The notes under the pieces are model-generated. The model did not search any database, was not told where the DNA came from, and saw nothing but the letters and a program-made list of their open reading frames with translations. A program made the translations under genes and the position numbers. Shown piece by piece: positions 26,861 to 40,137 of a stretch of DNA of 64,000 bases. Location: NCBI GenBank assembly GCA_013399855.1, contig VXAY01002362.1:385051-449050 (forward strand), read 5' to 3'. The stretch's first letter is position 1, and the number at the start of each line of letters is the position of its first letter. The stretch is from Oxyruncus cristatus. Lineage: Eukaryota > Chordata > Aves > Passeriformes > Cotingidae.

Positions 26861-29803
26861 GTGAGGATATTAAGTGTAAGATTTATGTCTGGAGTGTGTT
26901 AATCTAGATCAGAATTCTTAGTCAATTGTTATAAAAATTAGTTCTCAACATCATCTGAATAAAGTGTGACATCTTTTGTTCCCCCCAAAACACAATTTCT
27001 ACTGATGCTTAAGTGATTATGGTGTTCAATATGCTCTTCCTTTGCTCCCCTTAAACTTAATCACTGTGTGCACATACACAAATCGTTCTGAGACTAAGAA
27101 CTCTGCTGCTAAATCCTGTACCATTCCAATACTCCTTGATAGATAAAATATGGACAAAATACAACAGAAGTCTGACATTGGAGTGGCCAGTAAAATTCAT
27201 TCCACTGGTGAAACCACAATCAGAAAGATCATGATTTTTTAACAGAACTGCCCTCATGTCATTGTACTGGTAGTGTAAGTACTTCTGGAAAAGTAAGAGT
27301 TTGTTCAGGAAGGAATGACAACACAATATATTAATGAGAAGAATGAAAATAGCAAAAGGGTTTCATAATATGCTATGAACATTTCACTTTTTTAATCTGT
27401 CCTGCTGGTAGACAAGTGTACAAATTGAGGGCAGAGGGAGAATGCTTAGGGTTGATTAAAAGACCAGCCAGAACAAACTAAACTTCACATGTGTCTTTGA
27501 AACAGCTTGAATTTTAAAAAGAGGTATATGACAATTTAGGTACAACATTCAATTTATCATGCTACCTGAAGAAGCAACAATGTAGCATCTGTTGCAGACT
27601 AATTATTCTTAAAAGCTGTAAATTAGAGTCCTAAGAAATAATCTCTGCCATGAACACAGAAGACTTGCAAGGAGCTATTTCAAACAGGACAGAAAAAAAT
27701 TACACTTGGTTAACAAGACATCTCATATAACAGCTAATGAAAATTAAAGCAAAACTGTAACTGAGGATGTTTAATTTGCCTCTATATTAAAATACACAAA
27801 ATAGATTAATAACTATTCTATTTAGCTTTTGATACTGCAATTTTACTACTGCTGTGATTTCTTCTGAAAACCTACGAGGAATGCAAACTTAATATTACTC
27901 TTCTGATCAAGTTACGTTCAATTACACATGTATGATAGACCCATTCACAGTTGACATAGAGGAATAGAATAAATTCTGCTTAAATTACAAACTGCAAGCA
28001 ACCGTTTTGGCATGTTATGGATTCTCATTTCAAAATAACCCTTCTTGATATTAAAAGCAGAAGTGTAGCCAAGTAAACAAGAGCAGATAAAAGAAACCGA
28101 GGAAGGAAAACAAAATGAGGTAGAGGGAGAGGTAGAAGGAGGAAATCTGTTACACTGCTACACTAAACCAGTACTAAACTACTATGCAAGTAATTTTCCT
28201 GGTGAGAAAATAATAGATTCAGGAGAGAACAACTGGGACTGGAATTAAAATCAACCATATCCTGCTCTGTGATAAATCTCCTATTAGCTTTGTAGAATTA
28301 GAAGCAATATTAAAGACTGCAGAATAGTGGGAAGATAAGAATCCTCTTCGTAGAAAACAAAATGAGAGGATCTTGCAGATGAAAGTGCTAGTGAAAAGAT
28401 AATTGGAAATGATGGCAACTCTTACACTTTCAGAAATACTCTTCTGCTGATAAAAGATCTTATCACACATTTGAGTCTTACACAGGGATGAAGAAATTGT
28501 CATTGTTGTGGCCATCAAAGAAAGCCACAATCTGAGTGGGCCAGGTAGCAGTGCAGCAGAAGCAGCAGGTTCAGATAGGGAAGCCAGCAGAGGAGACATC
28601 AGAACTGCAGTGGAATCCTCCACAGACACCCCAGATACCCAGGCTGCCAGGTGCTGCTTCCCTCAGACATTCAGAGCAGGAATTCCCTACACATCCAGGC
28701 CCATCCTGGACATGCTGCTTCTGCTCACCTGTTGTGGCTGCTCCCCCGTGAGGTGTGCAAAAGCTTGATCTTTCATCCATATCTAGGCTCTGCTAGTTTG
28801 CTTTTTCATACGAGAAGATTCTTACGCAAGTGAGCAAGTAAGTAGTTACCCATATAAAACTGAGAGTTAAAAATTACTCATTTTGGGTTTTTCTACGTTT
28901 CTGCTCACTGATAAAGAATTCAAGGTAACAGAAATATTGGTGTCAATTTTCTCTACAAGTCTAGGTCTTCCTAATATGTGGGAGCTCACTCCATAGATTT
29001 CTTGAGCTTTCTGGCTTGAAACTCCAGACTTTTCTGGCTGGAAACACCAGATCTTTCCTTGGTGCCACAATGAGAATTCAGGAATTACTTTAAAGGTTGT
29101 TCATTTAGGTGTTACATATGGGATTAATTATATTGAAAATGCAAAATGAAGGAGAGTCTTTTTTTCCAGACAGATATGTTGCAAACTCAGAGCATACCAT
29201 GGCACTCAGATAGAGCTGGCTGACAGGATTTTTTCTCTAACGTGCACTTCAATAAATTCATGTACACACTAGAACAGACTGAAGTTGTTTTCTTTAAAGG
29301 AATACTTCAGTAAACTGCACTTAAACAGAAACACAATGCACCAATTACCGTGAAAATTCTTGCCAAAGTGTTTTAGCATTCATTTTGAAAAGCCTGGCAA
29401 TAAGAAGAAACAATGAACTCATACCAATTTATACCATTTGAATTACACTACAGAATTTCTTGTCTATTAGAGCATCCCAGTATGACTGCATAAAGTCAGA
29501 CATGGCAGACAGCTACTACAATGCACTATTCTCTTTGCATCACCTCATTTATTGCATTTCAGTGTTGAAAGTCAAACAAATGAGAGGACTAATCAAGGAA
29601 GTGACAGTGTTAATCTATCTCTTCATCTGATTTTTGAACAGAATGTACCTCCTTAATGATTACATGCTCTCACATTTATTGTTACTCAAAAAGCATGTAT
29701 GAGACAGTACATTAATTGTGATCTGGAACTGTCCCTATATACCAAATAAGTGTCTGTTTTATAATTTGCTCTAAATTAGCTAAAGCAGACAACAGAGTGT
29801 AAA

Positions 29804-29836
29804 TGCAGTAAAAACTTTTATGCAGTAAAAACTTTA
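29804..29836. repeat. 17-bp tandem duplication
   Basis: TGCAGTAAAAACTTTTA (29804-29820) is followed directly by TGCAGTAAAAACTTTA (29821-29836), which lacks one T. Confidence 0.9.
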
Positions 29837-32800
29837 ATTTTTTAGAAGTTTTTAGTCATCTACTAGCATTATGTCAAATTGATAATTAAGCCTGGAATAA
29901 GACCACAGCATTACTGGGCTGCAGTAAGGCTTTTACGACTAAGCATCATCAGAGAGTTTAGAAATCAGGCCAAATACTGTTTAGTAGATAGGCAATTGAT
30001 CTTCTGTATGTGGCTCCAAACTGTGCTCCATCAGACAGAACTCTGGACTAAAACTCGGGACACCTGAGTTCACTTCATGACCTTTGACAATGCACTTCAC
30101 ATTAACATAGAACAAAACTAAAAATGCTTGGCTGCTTTTGAGAGATAAGGTTAGAAAAAGGCAAGCTAAACAATAAGTAGGGTGGTACCCTTTGCTAGCT
30201 GAAACACTCATTTTAGTTTCAATATAAAATATTACCAAACTTTAGTCTATTTCCATGCTGCATCTCTTCAATTCCACGCTTCAATCTCTTACAGCTTCTA
30301 TGCTTCCCACCCTCGCATGAAGCTCTAACGAGGTATCATTCAGTTTTTCTGCACCTCCCCCTCGCTACAGAGGAAGCCTGACTTCTTCCATGCAAAAGAT
30401 GGAAAAATTCCTCTCCTGGGAGTCACCCATTGCAGTAATCTTCTATATGTGGGATGCCTACACCCTTGATTACAAGACTTAGAAATGTCTGCATCAAAAG
30501 AGTACCAGGACTGCAGGACACAGAAGGATGGTCACATAGTTAAGGCAGTTCAATGCCTTCCTGGGAGACCTGACTGAACTTGATCTTTATCTCCTCTGTC
30601 CTGGAGCCCTGAGCCTTAAGCAATCTAAACTTCTCAGAGCTGATCACTGAATATTCTGTGCATCCATTTGCTGAGATTCAAATTTACAGAAATGCTGATC
30701 ATGCAAAAAGGTACATCCGAAGATACTGGGAAGTCCATTTTCATGATAAAAATAAATAAATAAATAAAAAATTACAAGCACTCTGTGCATTTAAAAGAGC
30801 CTTTAGAATTAGAGAACATGACAATTTTAGGTTTAAATCTCTCTGTACCTCATTTCCTTCCCTGTAATATTAAGACAGAGTAGTTTCTCTCAGCATATTC
30901 TTTTCACTGCATCTATGTGATACTTGTGAAACTCTTGGTACAGTAGGAAACTTAGTGTAAGAAATTGTCTCTGCCCTTCTGCTGTCCTAAAGCTCAGCAA
31001 GCTTTATATCACAGGAAAAAAAAAATGTAAAAGGGCATAGAAATGACAAATATTTTTGGAATATTAGAAACGAGTTCAGTTTCAAGTTCAGATTGAACTT
31101 TCACAGTAACTCACATTTTATGTGCTCCTGCTCATTCCATCTCAATTAAAACTTGTACATTTGCCAATAAAGATTTAGAGATCAGCAGTTCATTTATCAC
31201 ATTTGCTTGAGTTACTCATTTCCAAATCATATGCCCATTCCAGCTGCTTACCACACAGCAGTGTTGGAAGGACTTATTAAAGACCATGGTTTCTGTTGCC
31301 AGTGACAACTATGATAAAAGGACTTAAAAGGAGGAAGAATTGGATCTAGTGCCATGACAGTAATGTGCTGAAATATAGCAAAGCTTTTAAATCTCAAGAT
31401 GAAAGTATTTTTCAACAAGACAGATGCACTTACCCTGATAAAACTAAGGCTATGAAAGCCTGGCTTCCTAATCACAAATCCTGTGAGTTAAAAAAAGACA
31501 AATTGCAATGTACCCATTTAAAATTAAAAATGTTAGATATTCCAGTAGCCAAAACTCAAAAAGAATATTCAGTTTGTTTACGGTTTTCTAAAGAAATGCT
31601 GTCTTCACATTCAAATTAAGCATGAACACTAATCCAGAAAGACATGGCAGGGAGCAAGGAATTAACATGCAGAAGGGAAAAAAATGGTGTGCTGCAGGGG
31701 TAGGCATTCCTGAGATCATCTTGATAAAGGACTCTAAATCTGTTTGCTTGCTACAGAAAACTCAGCACTCAGCTGTGAGCTACTCTTCCTTCTTTCTTAC
31801 AAACTAACAGTTTGAAATCTAGCTCTTACTTTTTTTTGTTAAGTCAGTCAAGCTGCACAGCACATCGTAAAGAATATAAACCTTTCATCTACTTTGGCAA
31901 AAGCTCAAACTACAGCGACTGAACACTTAAGAAAAGAGGAGAAATCAAAGAATTACCTCTAACTTTCCAAGAGATTCTCCAGGATAAAATAAAGTCCTAC
32001 AAGATTGGGAGCATTCACAAAACCGGTTCAGGGAAAACTCCCAAGATATTTGCAAATGAATGTCCTGAATGAACAATGCCTTATCTTATTTCTCTTTTTG
32101 GTTTTTTTTTGGTTTCTTTCACTGTAGAAGTATCATGTAAGAATAAAATGCACTCACTCAAGAAAGTGCACATCTCAGACACGTTTTCGTAATTCAAATA
32201 GACATTTTCTGACCTACACTCTGAGTTTCCTATACTCGGCAAAGTTTCTCTCAGGTTCACTAAAGTTTCTGCCTGCATAAGTAAGCATGTGGAAACAGCA
32301 CACTAAGAAAGTTATGTGGCAGTAATAGCTATGGAAGACAGCTGAAAACCATCCAGTTGAAAATTCCTGATTTTAAATGAAGCGCATGACATTTTGGTAA
32401 TCAGGTCACGATTATATACTGTTTAAAGAAAGGTGTGCCTGCATGCAGGCTTTTCTGTGTGTTTGGTTGGTTGGTTTCTTGGGGGGTTGCCACAAAAAAA
32501 CACCACTATTTTAGATCCTGCAAATGGTTAGTTGCTCTTTGTTACCATCTCTTTCACTATATGGGCACAAGTATGGCTCTGGCTTAGTAACAAACTGGCA
32601 AAAAAAAAAAAAAGTTCATTTATTGAGTTTTTGGGATTTATTTCTGGTGAAAGAATGTATTGATTGTTAAATAATATATGGCAGTGTTAGATTACTTAGT
32701 CACTGGTCCAAATATACTTTTCTATTGTTGCTCTTTTTCACCTACCAACAATGCCTAAGTTATCCACCTTCGTGCTCAGGACTTAAAAGTTTTGTTTACT

Positions 32801-34977
32801 GAACTGGTGAAAGTTTTTGGCATAACATTGGTATGAAAGTACTCAAATATTTATATGTCAGTAAAAGTCCTGGAGGCAAATACAGATTATGACTATACTG
32901 TGGATGCAATTGCCTTATCCTTAATTCCATGTCAAGCTGAGACTTGAGTACAATAATCTGACCCTTTGTTTCCTCACTCCTCCAAGTTATAAATGAAGAA
33001 AACCAAACTACTGGACCCAAAGAAATTGGAAAGGAAGAGGAGCACCCCAAAATCTCCCTGCTTCTCAGTCCAGAAAGATACTTTTTGATGGTGTATTTTG
33101 AGAAGTAGCTGAGTTATTTGAGCAATATGGAAAAGGTATTTTCTGGTAAGGATGAACTACATCTACAGACTTTGCTAGTAAAGCCAGTAAAGATTAGATC
33201 CACATATCTCTTTCTTTACCATTCCTCTCTTAACTCTATCCTGCAGTTTCCAGCAGATTCTTATATTTTATTCAGGTGTGAAATCACCTTCTAAAAATTG
33301 GATTAAGCAGCCTGATAGAAAGGATGTAGGCTTCCCTTGGATCTCCTTTTTGTGAAGGAAGTCTCTGGGACCACCTGCAGTTTCAGAGGAGTTTAGTCAG
33401 CTTTTAAAAACTTCTTGCAAAACCAGAAGGGAGGAAGGAGGAAGGAAAATGTTTTTTCCCATGCAGTTTTATTAATACATCTCAACCCAAAATTCCATCT
33501 CAGCAACAATTCACAAATTACTCAAACTAATATTTTTGATCAAAGCAGTAATTGGGTATCATAGAAAAAGAAAAATTACATGTAGAATTGGAACTCAGAC
33601 CCCAAGTGGAACTAAGACATTCAAAGAAAATTCCTACAGAGTTAATTGTTCCTTCTCTAAATACCCAATTCAGCAAGCAAATAAAAATGCAATGTAACAT
33701 CTAAATCCTTTCCCTATTAGAAATTTCTTCAAGATTTTGATGTTGGCTTTAGAGAGAAAGAGGTTTCTCCTATCTCATTTTCCTTCTTCATGTTATAATA
33801 GATTTCTATGTTTCCCAGTCAACAAAAGGGGCTTTCTGGTAACATGAAATCCACTGGTAGCATGCAATGAGCAAATGAATCACATTCATATGGGTGTAGT
33901 TTGATTCAAGCTTTTGCATTCAGATAATAATGAGACCTTAATCCTAAAGTAATAAAACCCCAATGGTTTTCCTATTTGGGGAGTGGAGATTTCAGCCAAG
34001 GATCAATAAATCAATACCATTTTCAAATTCTCTACAGAAAAAAGCATCACCTGCTCTTTGAATCAGTCAACCCTTTAAAAGACCATATAGAATGTTCTAG
34101 AATAGCAAAAAAAAGAAAAAAATCTTCATTAATTCTAGAATTCTTCCATTTCAGGTAGAGGAACAACTCCCTTGTAATTTATTCCCTGTCAGCAGTATCT
34201 CTGGATATTTAAAAACATGTCCATGCATGGTAAATATAAAATGCAAAAAGTGAGTTTATATAAATAATACTCTAAGCTATTGTTATTATTACATTGTACG
34301 TATTTGGAAGAAATACATTTCATCAAAATATATCTGATGTTTTCTCTTGGAGAATTAATGCTTCAGGAAAGGTCAAAATGTACTATCATATGGTAAGAAA
34401 TATAAACACATTTTCCCAGACTTTTAAGGAAAAAAATTACATATCCTAAAAGTATGCTTACTGTTCTGTTTAAAAAATAAATAAATCCCAAGTTTATTTG
34501 ACATGTTATCCAAATGAAATATCACACTTTAGCAAATAGGCAAAAAAATGAGATTTTTCCAGAATATGAGTGGATAACATCTCAAAATAGCTTTCCTCAC
34601 AACTAACATTTGCATATTAGCATTTTTCAAATATCTTTTCTTATATCTCTATGTTTTTACAGACAAACCCAGATAAGGAAATGCACGGTTAATGACAGAA
34701 TCAACAAGAAGAACATCAGCAAAAGTCATATGCTTAACAGGACTTGGATCTCAGTGCCTTAGATGTCTAGCCCCTGCCGAAAACAAAATGTCAGGCACGG
34801 AAATTTGTTTAAGAACGTGTGACAGGGTTCTTAATGTAGACCTAAACCAACATAAGCCATATATGCTATCATCGCATTTTTAAATACCCGTATAAATGAA
34901 CATTCTTTTCCAACTTCCACACAGAAGAATTAAACTTTACGTCCATTTTCTACTCATACCTCAAGAGAAAGAATTAA

Positions 34978-35030
34978 TTATGCAGTTGGAAAAGACCTTT
35001 GATACAGATCTCTTGCCATCTACTTATATG
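34978..35030 (-). mobile_element. Possible CR1 3'-end scrap
   Basis: CAGTTGGAAAAGACCTTTGA followed by ATCTCTTGCCATCTACTT resembles the minus-strand CR1 3' end (GGTTGGAAAAGACCTTTAAG type). It is only about 50 bp and could be chance. Confidence 0.4.
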
Positions 35031-38000
35031 AAAGGAGAGGGGGAAATTTAAAAAAAAAAAAACCAAAAAAAAAGGAATGAGAGAAATTTATAGTGCATTT
35101 CCAACTATACAAGAAACCAATGATCAAACACAAATAAACTGCTTGGCTGCAATATGTGAAGTGGAGAACCGGGAGAAGTCATTCCTATTTCCTGCCCATG
35201 AGCCACATCCTAAGTTCTCTTTAGCTTTCTCAGGTACACACAGATTTTGTTTTGCAGTGTACAGACTCAGGAAAATTGGTCATATCTGCCTTAATGCACA
35301 GGTTAGTTTTCCACCTTCAGCGTGGAATTGCATTTATCTCCCCATTGCTGGAAGGTAAGGCTAATGTTGCAATAAAACATGTCCAGATACAAGCTGCGGT
35401 CTGCTGTTAGTTTGTTTGTTTCTACCAGAAAAAAATTGAAGCAGTTCATAAAGCAAAACTTAGGAGGGTTTATATAGACCTTGATCTTCGCTTTCCACCA
35501 TATTCTCCACTTTTCATATCATCATGTTAGTAAGTGCCCTGGATTGCTCATCTTGAGATAATTCAAGAGCAAAGGAAGCATTTTACTGACTGAACTAGCA
35601 ATATCCAAGATCTCCACTTTAAGGGAACATTGGGCCATGTTAAGTTTCACATCTAACATTATCAAGCATTCTTCCCCCTTACTGCATAAAGTATTATTTC
35701 TTCCTAATATTTGTATTCAAGACAATAATTAGAATGGAATACTGTTTCATCTGGGAGAATATTTATCTGTGTATGAGATTTTTTTAAAATTCAGCACAAC
35801 TGAGTGGAGACCAACGATGGTAATATATTGGTCTCCATGAAGTTATGCAACAGATTTCTGAAAGTAACTCAGCAGGCACACAGAAGAACAATTGATACCA
35901 ACTAGTAGTAGACTGGTCACGTGTTTGTCCCTTTGAAAGAGACACTCTGAAGGATGCTGAGCTTAATGGTTACACACCTAACCTTGCAAATGTACCACTG
36001 AACATTTAAAAGGAAATGGTAACTTCTTCAGCTTGAAAAGATGTTGGAGAGTTGGGGTAGTGCAAGATTTGAATAGCCATGATCTTCTCAGCGCAGAATT
36101 TAGTGCTAACTTTGTACTCCACTGCTAATTTTACAGCACCACCAGTGCTATTCAGGGCTATTAAATTTCTGGCTGAGAATTCAGCACAAACAACTAACAC
36201 ATTTGTTATGTTAACCAACAGCAGAACAGGCAAGTGCACTTAAAACTTCACAGAATAGGAAATTGAGTTCAGAATACCCTGATGTCATAAAACACCTCTA
36301 TGTTCATTTCCAAGAGGAACAGAAAGTGTGTCAAAAGCCTTAACTGACCTTGAGATTGCAAGATCCCAAACCGGGAAGTACTGAAGCTGCATTTTTTTCC
36401 CACACTTCCTAAAATGTAATTATGGGTTGTAAACACAAATATTCATGACAAGTTGAAAGCTGAACTCCTTAGACAAATAAGCAAAAAGCCCGTAACACAA
36501 AGCTATATAACTACCACTAATATTGGTACTAGTTAACCACTAGTAATAGTGGTACTACTTACATTTAATAATTAACTTAAAGGTTTGAATAGTAATTTAG
36601 CTTTAATTGACACAAGTTTTAGGTTGGAAAAACATTACCAAAATAAAGAAGTTTTTTAGTTTTAAAAAAATAAGCAAAGCTTATTTCTGTGCTTATTACA
36701 GAAAGCACTTCACCCATCTCAGGGCTGTTGGTGAATTTCAGTGGCTGGAGCAACAAAGATTTCTAAGGATTTGAATGTGAAATAGTGTACATGATCATCA
36801 CATTCATTAATCTCTCCACAGGGACAGTATCAAAAGTTCATTATCTGCCCATGGGGTTTAACTGTGATTTGGAAAATGCTCATGGGGTTCTTTTGGAAAT
36901 TACATTTTCTTCAGTCTTCAGTACTTTTAGACTGTCTTGTACAACAACTTTCTTTTTATGGAGTTAACTACATTTGTGAACTACAAGCCAATCAAATCTA
37001 CTATTACAAGCTAAAATAGTCAGCAGGTGACAGAAAACACATTCATCACAGCTACTGGCTTGTATTCTGTTACCTGCATAGTGGTTTGATATTTATTCTT
37101 CTGATCTATCAGCTGGCACAACATGATGCACAGCGCAAAGGTTATGTTCTTCATCAAGACTGTTGTGGTAAACGTAATTAAGTATATGCCTTGTTTGGCT
37201 TGACCCTCTACACATAAAGTTCAATTCAATATAGAGACATAGAACAGAAAGATAGTTCAAAGAAGCATCTTATTCAAATAGGCAGAGCAATTGTTCAGCA
37301 CACAATTGGCTCAATAAATTTATATAACCTAGCTTAGAGCTGTATCTTTAGAAACGGAAGAAGTGTGGGAAATCTGGAAGGTAGTGCATTGTTCAAATAA
37401 TAGATATATAATTTTTAAATGCAAAAATATGTTAAGATTCTATGCATTAATGCAATTGGAAAGCTATGCATGTGTCTTTTGTATTATGCCAACAATATAT
37501 TACTGCATAAAAGCTATTAGGCATTACCAAAAGACATTGTCTTCACAGGATACAATGTGATGATACAACGAACAGATATTTCCCTACTTAAATCATAAAC
37601 CTTTTAACTTTTTCAAACAAATCTGGTTTTTAATTCCCTATGCATAAAAAATTGAGGCATTTCTTTTCTATCTCTTCCCATGAGTCCACATTCATGCATC
37701 TATTTAGATAAAAGAAAGATGAATTTTTGTGAAATTTTAAAAGAGACATTGACACCAGGCTGAAACCACGTGATGAAATTCAAACTAAGCATAATTTTTT
37801 GTGGAATTTAGACATTTCTGAGTTATAAAAGACATTCTTGTCACCTAACCTTATAGTTTATACCAGCAATACCAACATATTATGCTCCTCAGAAATTAGT
37901 TTATGGTGGCACACAGTGGCAACTCCTGATTTGGCTTGCAAACATAGGTGTCACAGACATGATTTTTGAAATGTACAGGAACTTAGGAGCCGAATTCCTA

Positions 38001-38154
38001 CTAGTGTAATAATCTTCCTTGAAGCAAACGAAGTTGATGAAGAAATGAGCTCTACAAACACCTGGGGGAACAATTTAATGGTCTCCACTGAGACATAGTA
38101 AGTGTAAGAGAAAGCAGAAGGTTGGGAAATATTCAAGACAGATTTTTAGATGAA

Positions 38155-38914
38155 AATATCAATATTTTGGAGAAACCAAGGCAGTGCAGTGAATGGGGTA
38201 ACATCAGACCTGTCACTAGTGGGGTTCTATAGGGCCCCATCTTAGGCCCTGAGCTCTTCAACATCTTCATAAATTACTTGGACACAGGACTGGAAGGGCC
38301 AACTCTGTCCTGGGGGGCATCAGGCAAAGCATCGCCAACAGGTCAAGGAAGGGGATTGTCCTGCTCTGCTCTGCACTGGGGAAGCCTCACCTGGAATGTT
38401 GTGTGCAGTTTTGAGCACCACAGTATAAGAAAGATATTAAGCCTTTAGAGAGCCTTCAAAGGATGGCAACAAAGATGGTGAAGGGCCTTGAGTAGAAGCC
38501 GTATGAGGAGCAGCTGAGGGCACTTGGTCTGTTCAGCCTGGAGAAGAGGAGACTGAGGAGAGACCTCATTGCTGTCTACAACTTACTCATGAGGGGAAGA
38601 GGAGGGGCAGATGTTGATCTTTCTCTGTGGTGATGAGTGACAGGACCCAAGGGAATGGCCTGAAGTTGTTCCAAGGGAGGTTTAGGTTAGACATTAGAAA
38701 AAGATTCTTCATGCAGAGGGTGGATGGACACTGGAACAGGCTCCCCAGGGAAGTGGTCACAGCACCAAACCTGACAGAGTTCCAGAAGCATTTGGATGAT
38801 ACTCTCAGGCACATGGGGTGACTCTTGGTTATGGTCCTGTGCAGGGCTGGGGTTTGGACTCGATGATCCTTGTGGGTCCCTTCCATCTTGGCATATTCTG
38901 TGATTCTGTGATTT
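38155..38914 (+). mobile_element. CR1 LINE, 5'-truncated and internally deleted
   Basis: The 5' part (38170-38310) matches the CR1 ORF2 section around '[26 protein letters not shown]'-type code, visible here as GCCCCATCTTAGGCCCTGAG. It jumps near 38315 straight to the later part (GGGGAAGCCTCACCTGGAAT). The segment that would encode the FADDTKL...KCKVLHLG portion is missing. The 3' part encodes [20 protein letters not shown] and [10 protein letters not shown] (38640-38760). The end is the CR1 terminus (ATTCTGTGATTCTGTGAT). The copy is a dead relic of moderate age. Confidence 0.9.
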
Positions 38915-40073
38915 TGGAAGACCAACATTCAGAATCTAAGCAAAGAACACAGAAACAAGTAGGAACAAGTAGGAGAAATTTTAGGAAAACAGAAATATAC
39001 TGAAAAGAACTAGCAGGATTAAAAAGGGTTCTAGGAAAGGCAAAGGACAAAGAAACTGACAAGTCCCTTTGCTTTCCAGATGAATGCTAATTGCAAGCAA
39101 AACAAGAATAGGGGAAAGAAGGAAGCTAAATCAGTCAAATCAGTTTCCTTCCCAAGTGAAAATTTACCCTTTTTCACCAACTCAGGAATACTGAGGTTTT
39201 TGCAGTCCCATTCCTGTCCCACAAACTCGCAGCGATCAGAAAAAGTCCAGGAAGAAAGCTGAGGGCTGGGTTACAGCTGCTCTCAAAATTGAGCAGCAAG
39301 GCAAATGAAGCCTCAGGCAATAGAACTGCACTGACAGGAAACTTAATGGAAAGTGTTGTATTAATTACCATGAAATAAATATGCTATAAGAGTCAATGAT
39401 ATTAGTAAGATCCTGTCATTCTCCAGTCCTAAGCAGTTAACGGTGGTTCAAAGAGCTGAGTGCATCTGTTCTGTCTCATGATAACCACCACTAGTAAATC
39501 CTTCTGCAGACCTCTAACAAAGAAAACTCATCTAGAACATTCTGGGTTTAAAAGGAAAATCTTACTTAACATTTCGACAGCACAACTTTCAGCTGCAAAG
39601 CATTTCAAGAATCATTCCCATCCCTACAACAATCTTCAGAAGAAAAAACATGAGCTGAGCTGGTCTAAAGCTCCTGCTAAAATCTGAACCATTTCTCTTA
39701 ACAGAAGTCTACATACAAAAGAGTAATGAAACTATAAAAAAATAAGTGATATGTATATAAAGGCATTTGGCAATCTTTTGTATTGGCTCACTCAAACTCA
39801 CTGCTGGACACAACTCTCAGTCTTATCAGCGAATTCAAGACCTGTCAAATGGCCACGGTCTCAGACTCTTCCTGGCCTCGTTGTAGCTGTCCCACTGTCC
39901 CAAGATGCACACCAATGTTGCAAGACACTCAGTTATTGACTGGCACAGCCAGAGACTTCTTAATAAAAAGCAAACTCTGAAAAGGAGAAAAACCAAGTGT
40001 CCTGGTTTCAGGAAAACAATGAAGAAAGATTTAAGAACAGAAGGGCGAAAACTTTGCAGTTGAATTCCTATTG
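38915..40073. other. Intergenic flank of the chimeric insertion
   Basis: Unique-looking sequence, slightly richer in G+C at about 39790-39950. It supplies the false start (ATG at 39997) of the long frame that runs into the LINE fragment. Confidence 0.55.
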
Positions 40074-40084
40074 TCTGTCATGTA
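40074..40084. repeat. Left target-site duplication of the chimeric insertion
   Basis: tctgtcatgta, identical to 41005-41015. It marks the left border, immediately next to the tRNA-Pro 3' end. Confidence 0.88.
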
Positions 40085-40137
40085 GGGCTCGTCCGGGATA
40101 TGAACCCGGGACCTCTCGCACCCTAAGCGAGAATCAT
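40085..40137 (-). pseudogene. Truncated tRNA-Pro(AGG) sequence
   Basis: On the minus strand this reads as tRNA-Pro from the D-arm 3' side to the acceptor 3' end. It contains the anticodon arm TTCTCGCTTAGGGTGCGAGA with AGG anticodon, the variable loop, the T arm (GGTTCATATCC, one change from the B-box consensus) and GGACGAGCCC. Similarity to vertebrate tRNA-Pro is near-complete over 53 nt. The 5' acceptor strand and most of the D arm are absent, so it cannot fold as a tRNA or act as a gene. Its 3' end coincides exactly with the left target duplication. There is no encoded CCA; the next bases are TACA, which belong to the duplication. Confidence 0.9.

Larger units (their letters stand above)
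26861..38154. other. Intergenic A+T-rich sequence
   Basis: No gene recognised. 28508-28790 is a G+C-rich patch of unknown origin that generates overlapping frames on both strands (longest 136 codons, minus strand, 28219-28629). A 17-bp tandem duplication (29804) and a possible CR1 scrap (34978) lie here. Confidence 0.55.

Noticed and set aside
28219..28629. 136-codon minus-strand frame as a gene
   Set aside because: It spans an A+T-rich to G+C-rich boundary, has no recognisable domain, and overlaps opposite-strand frames. No promoter or splice evidence.
39998..40011. TGTCCTGGTTTCAG as the start of an LTR of the 57-kb family
   Set aside because: The 14-bp match to the typical start of this family is not followed by any further LTR sequence. 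Probably chance or a tiny scrap.
39997..40136. ATG and first 47 codons of the 320-codon frame as the true start of the RT protein
   Set aside because: The first 29 codons lie outside the target duplication in flanking DNA, and codons 30-47 are antisense tRNA-Pro. Only codons from about 48 belong to the LINE.
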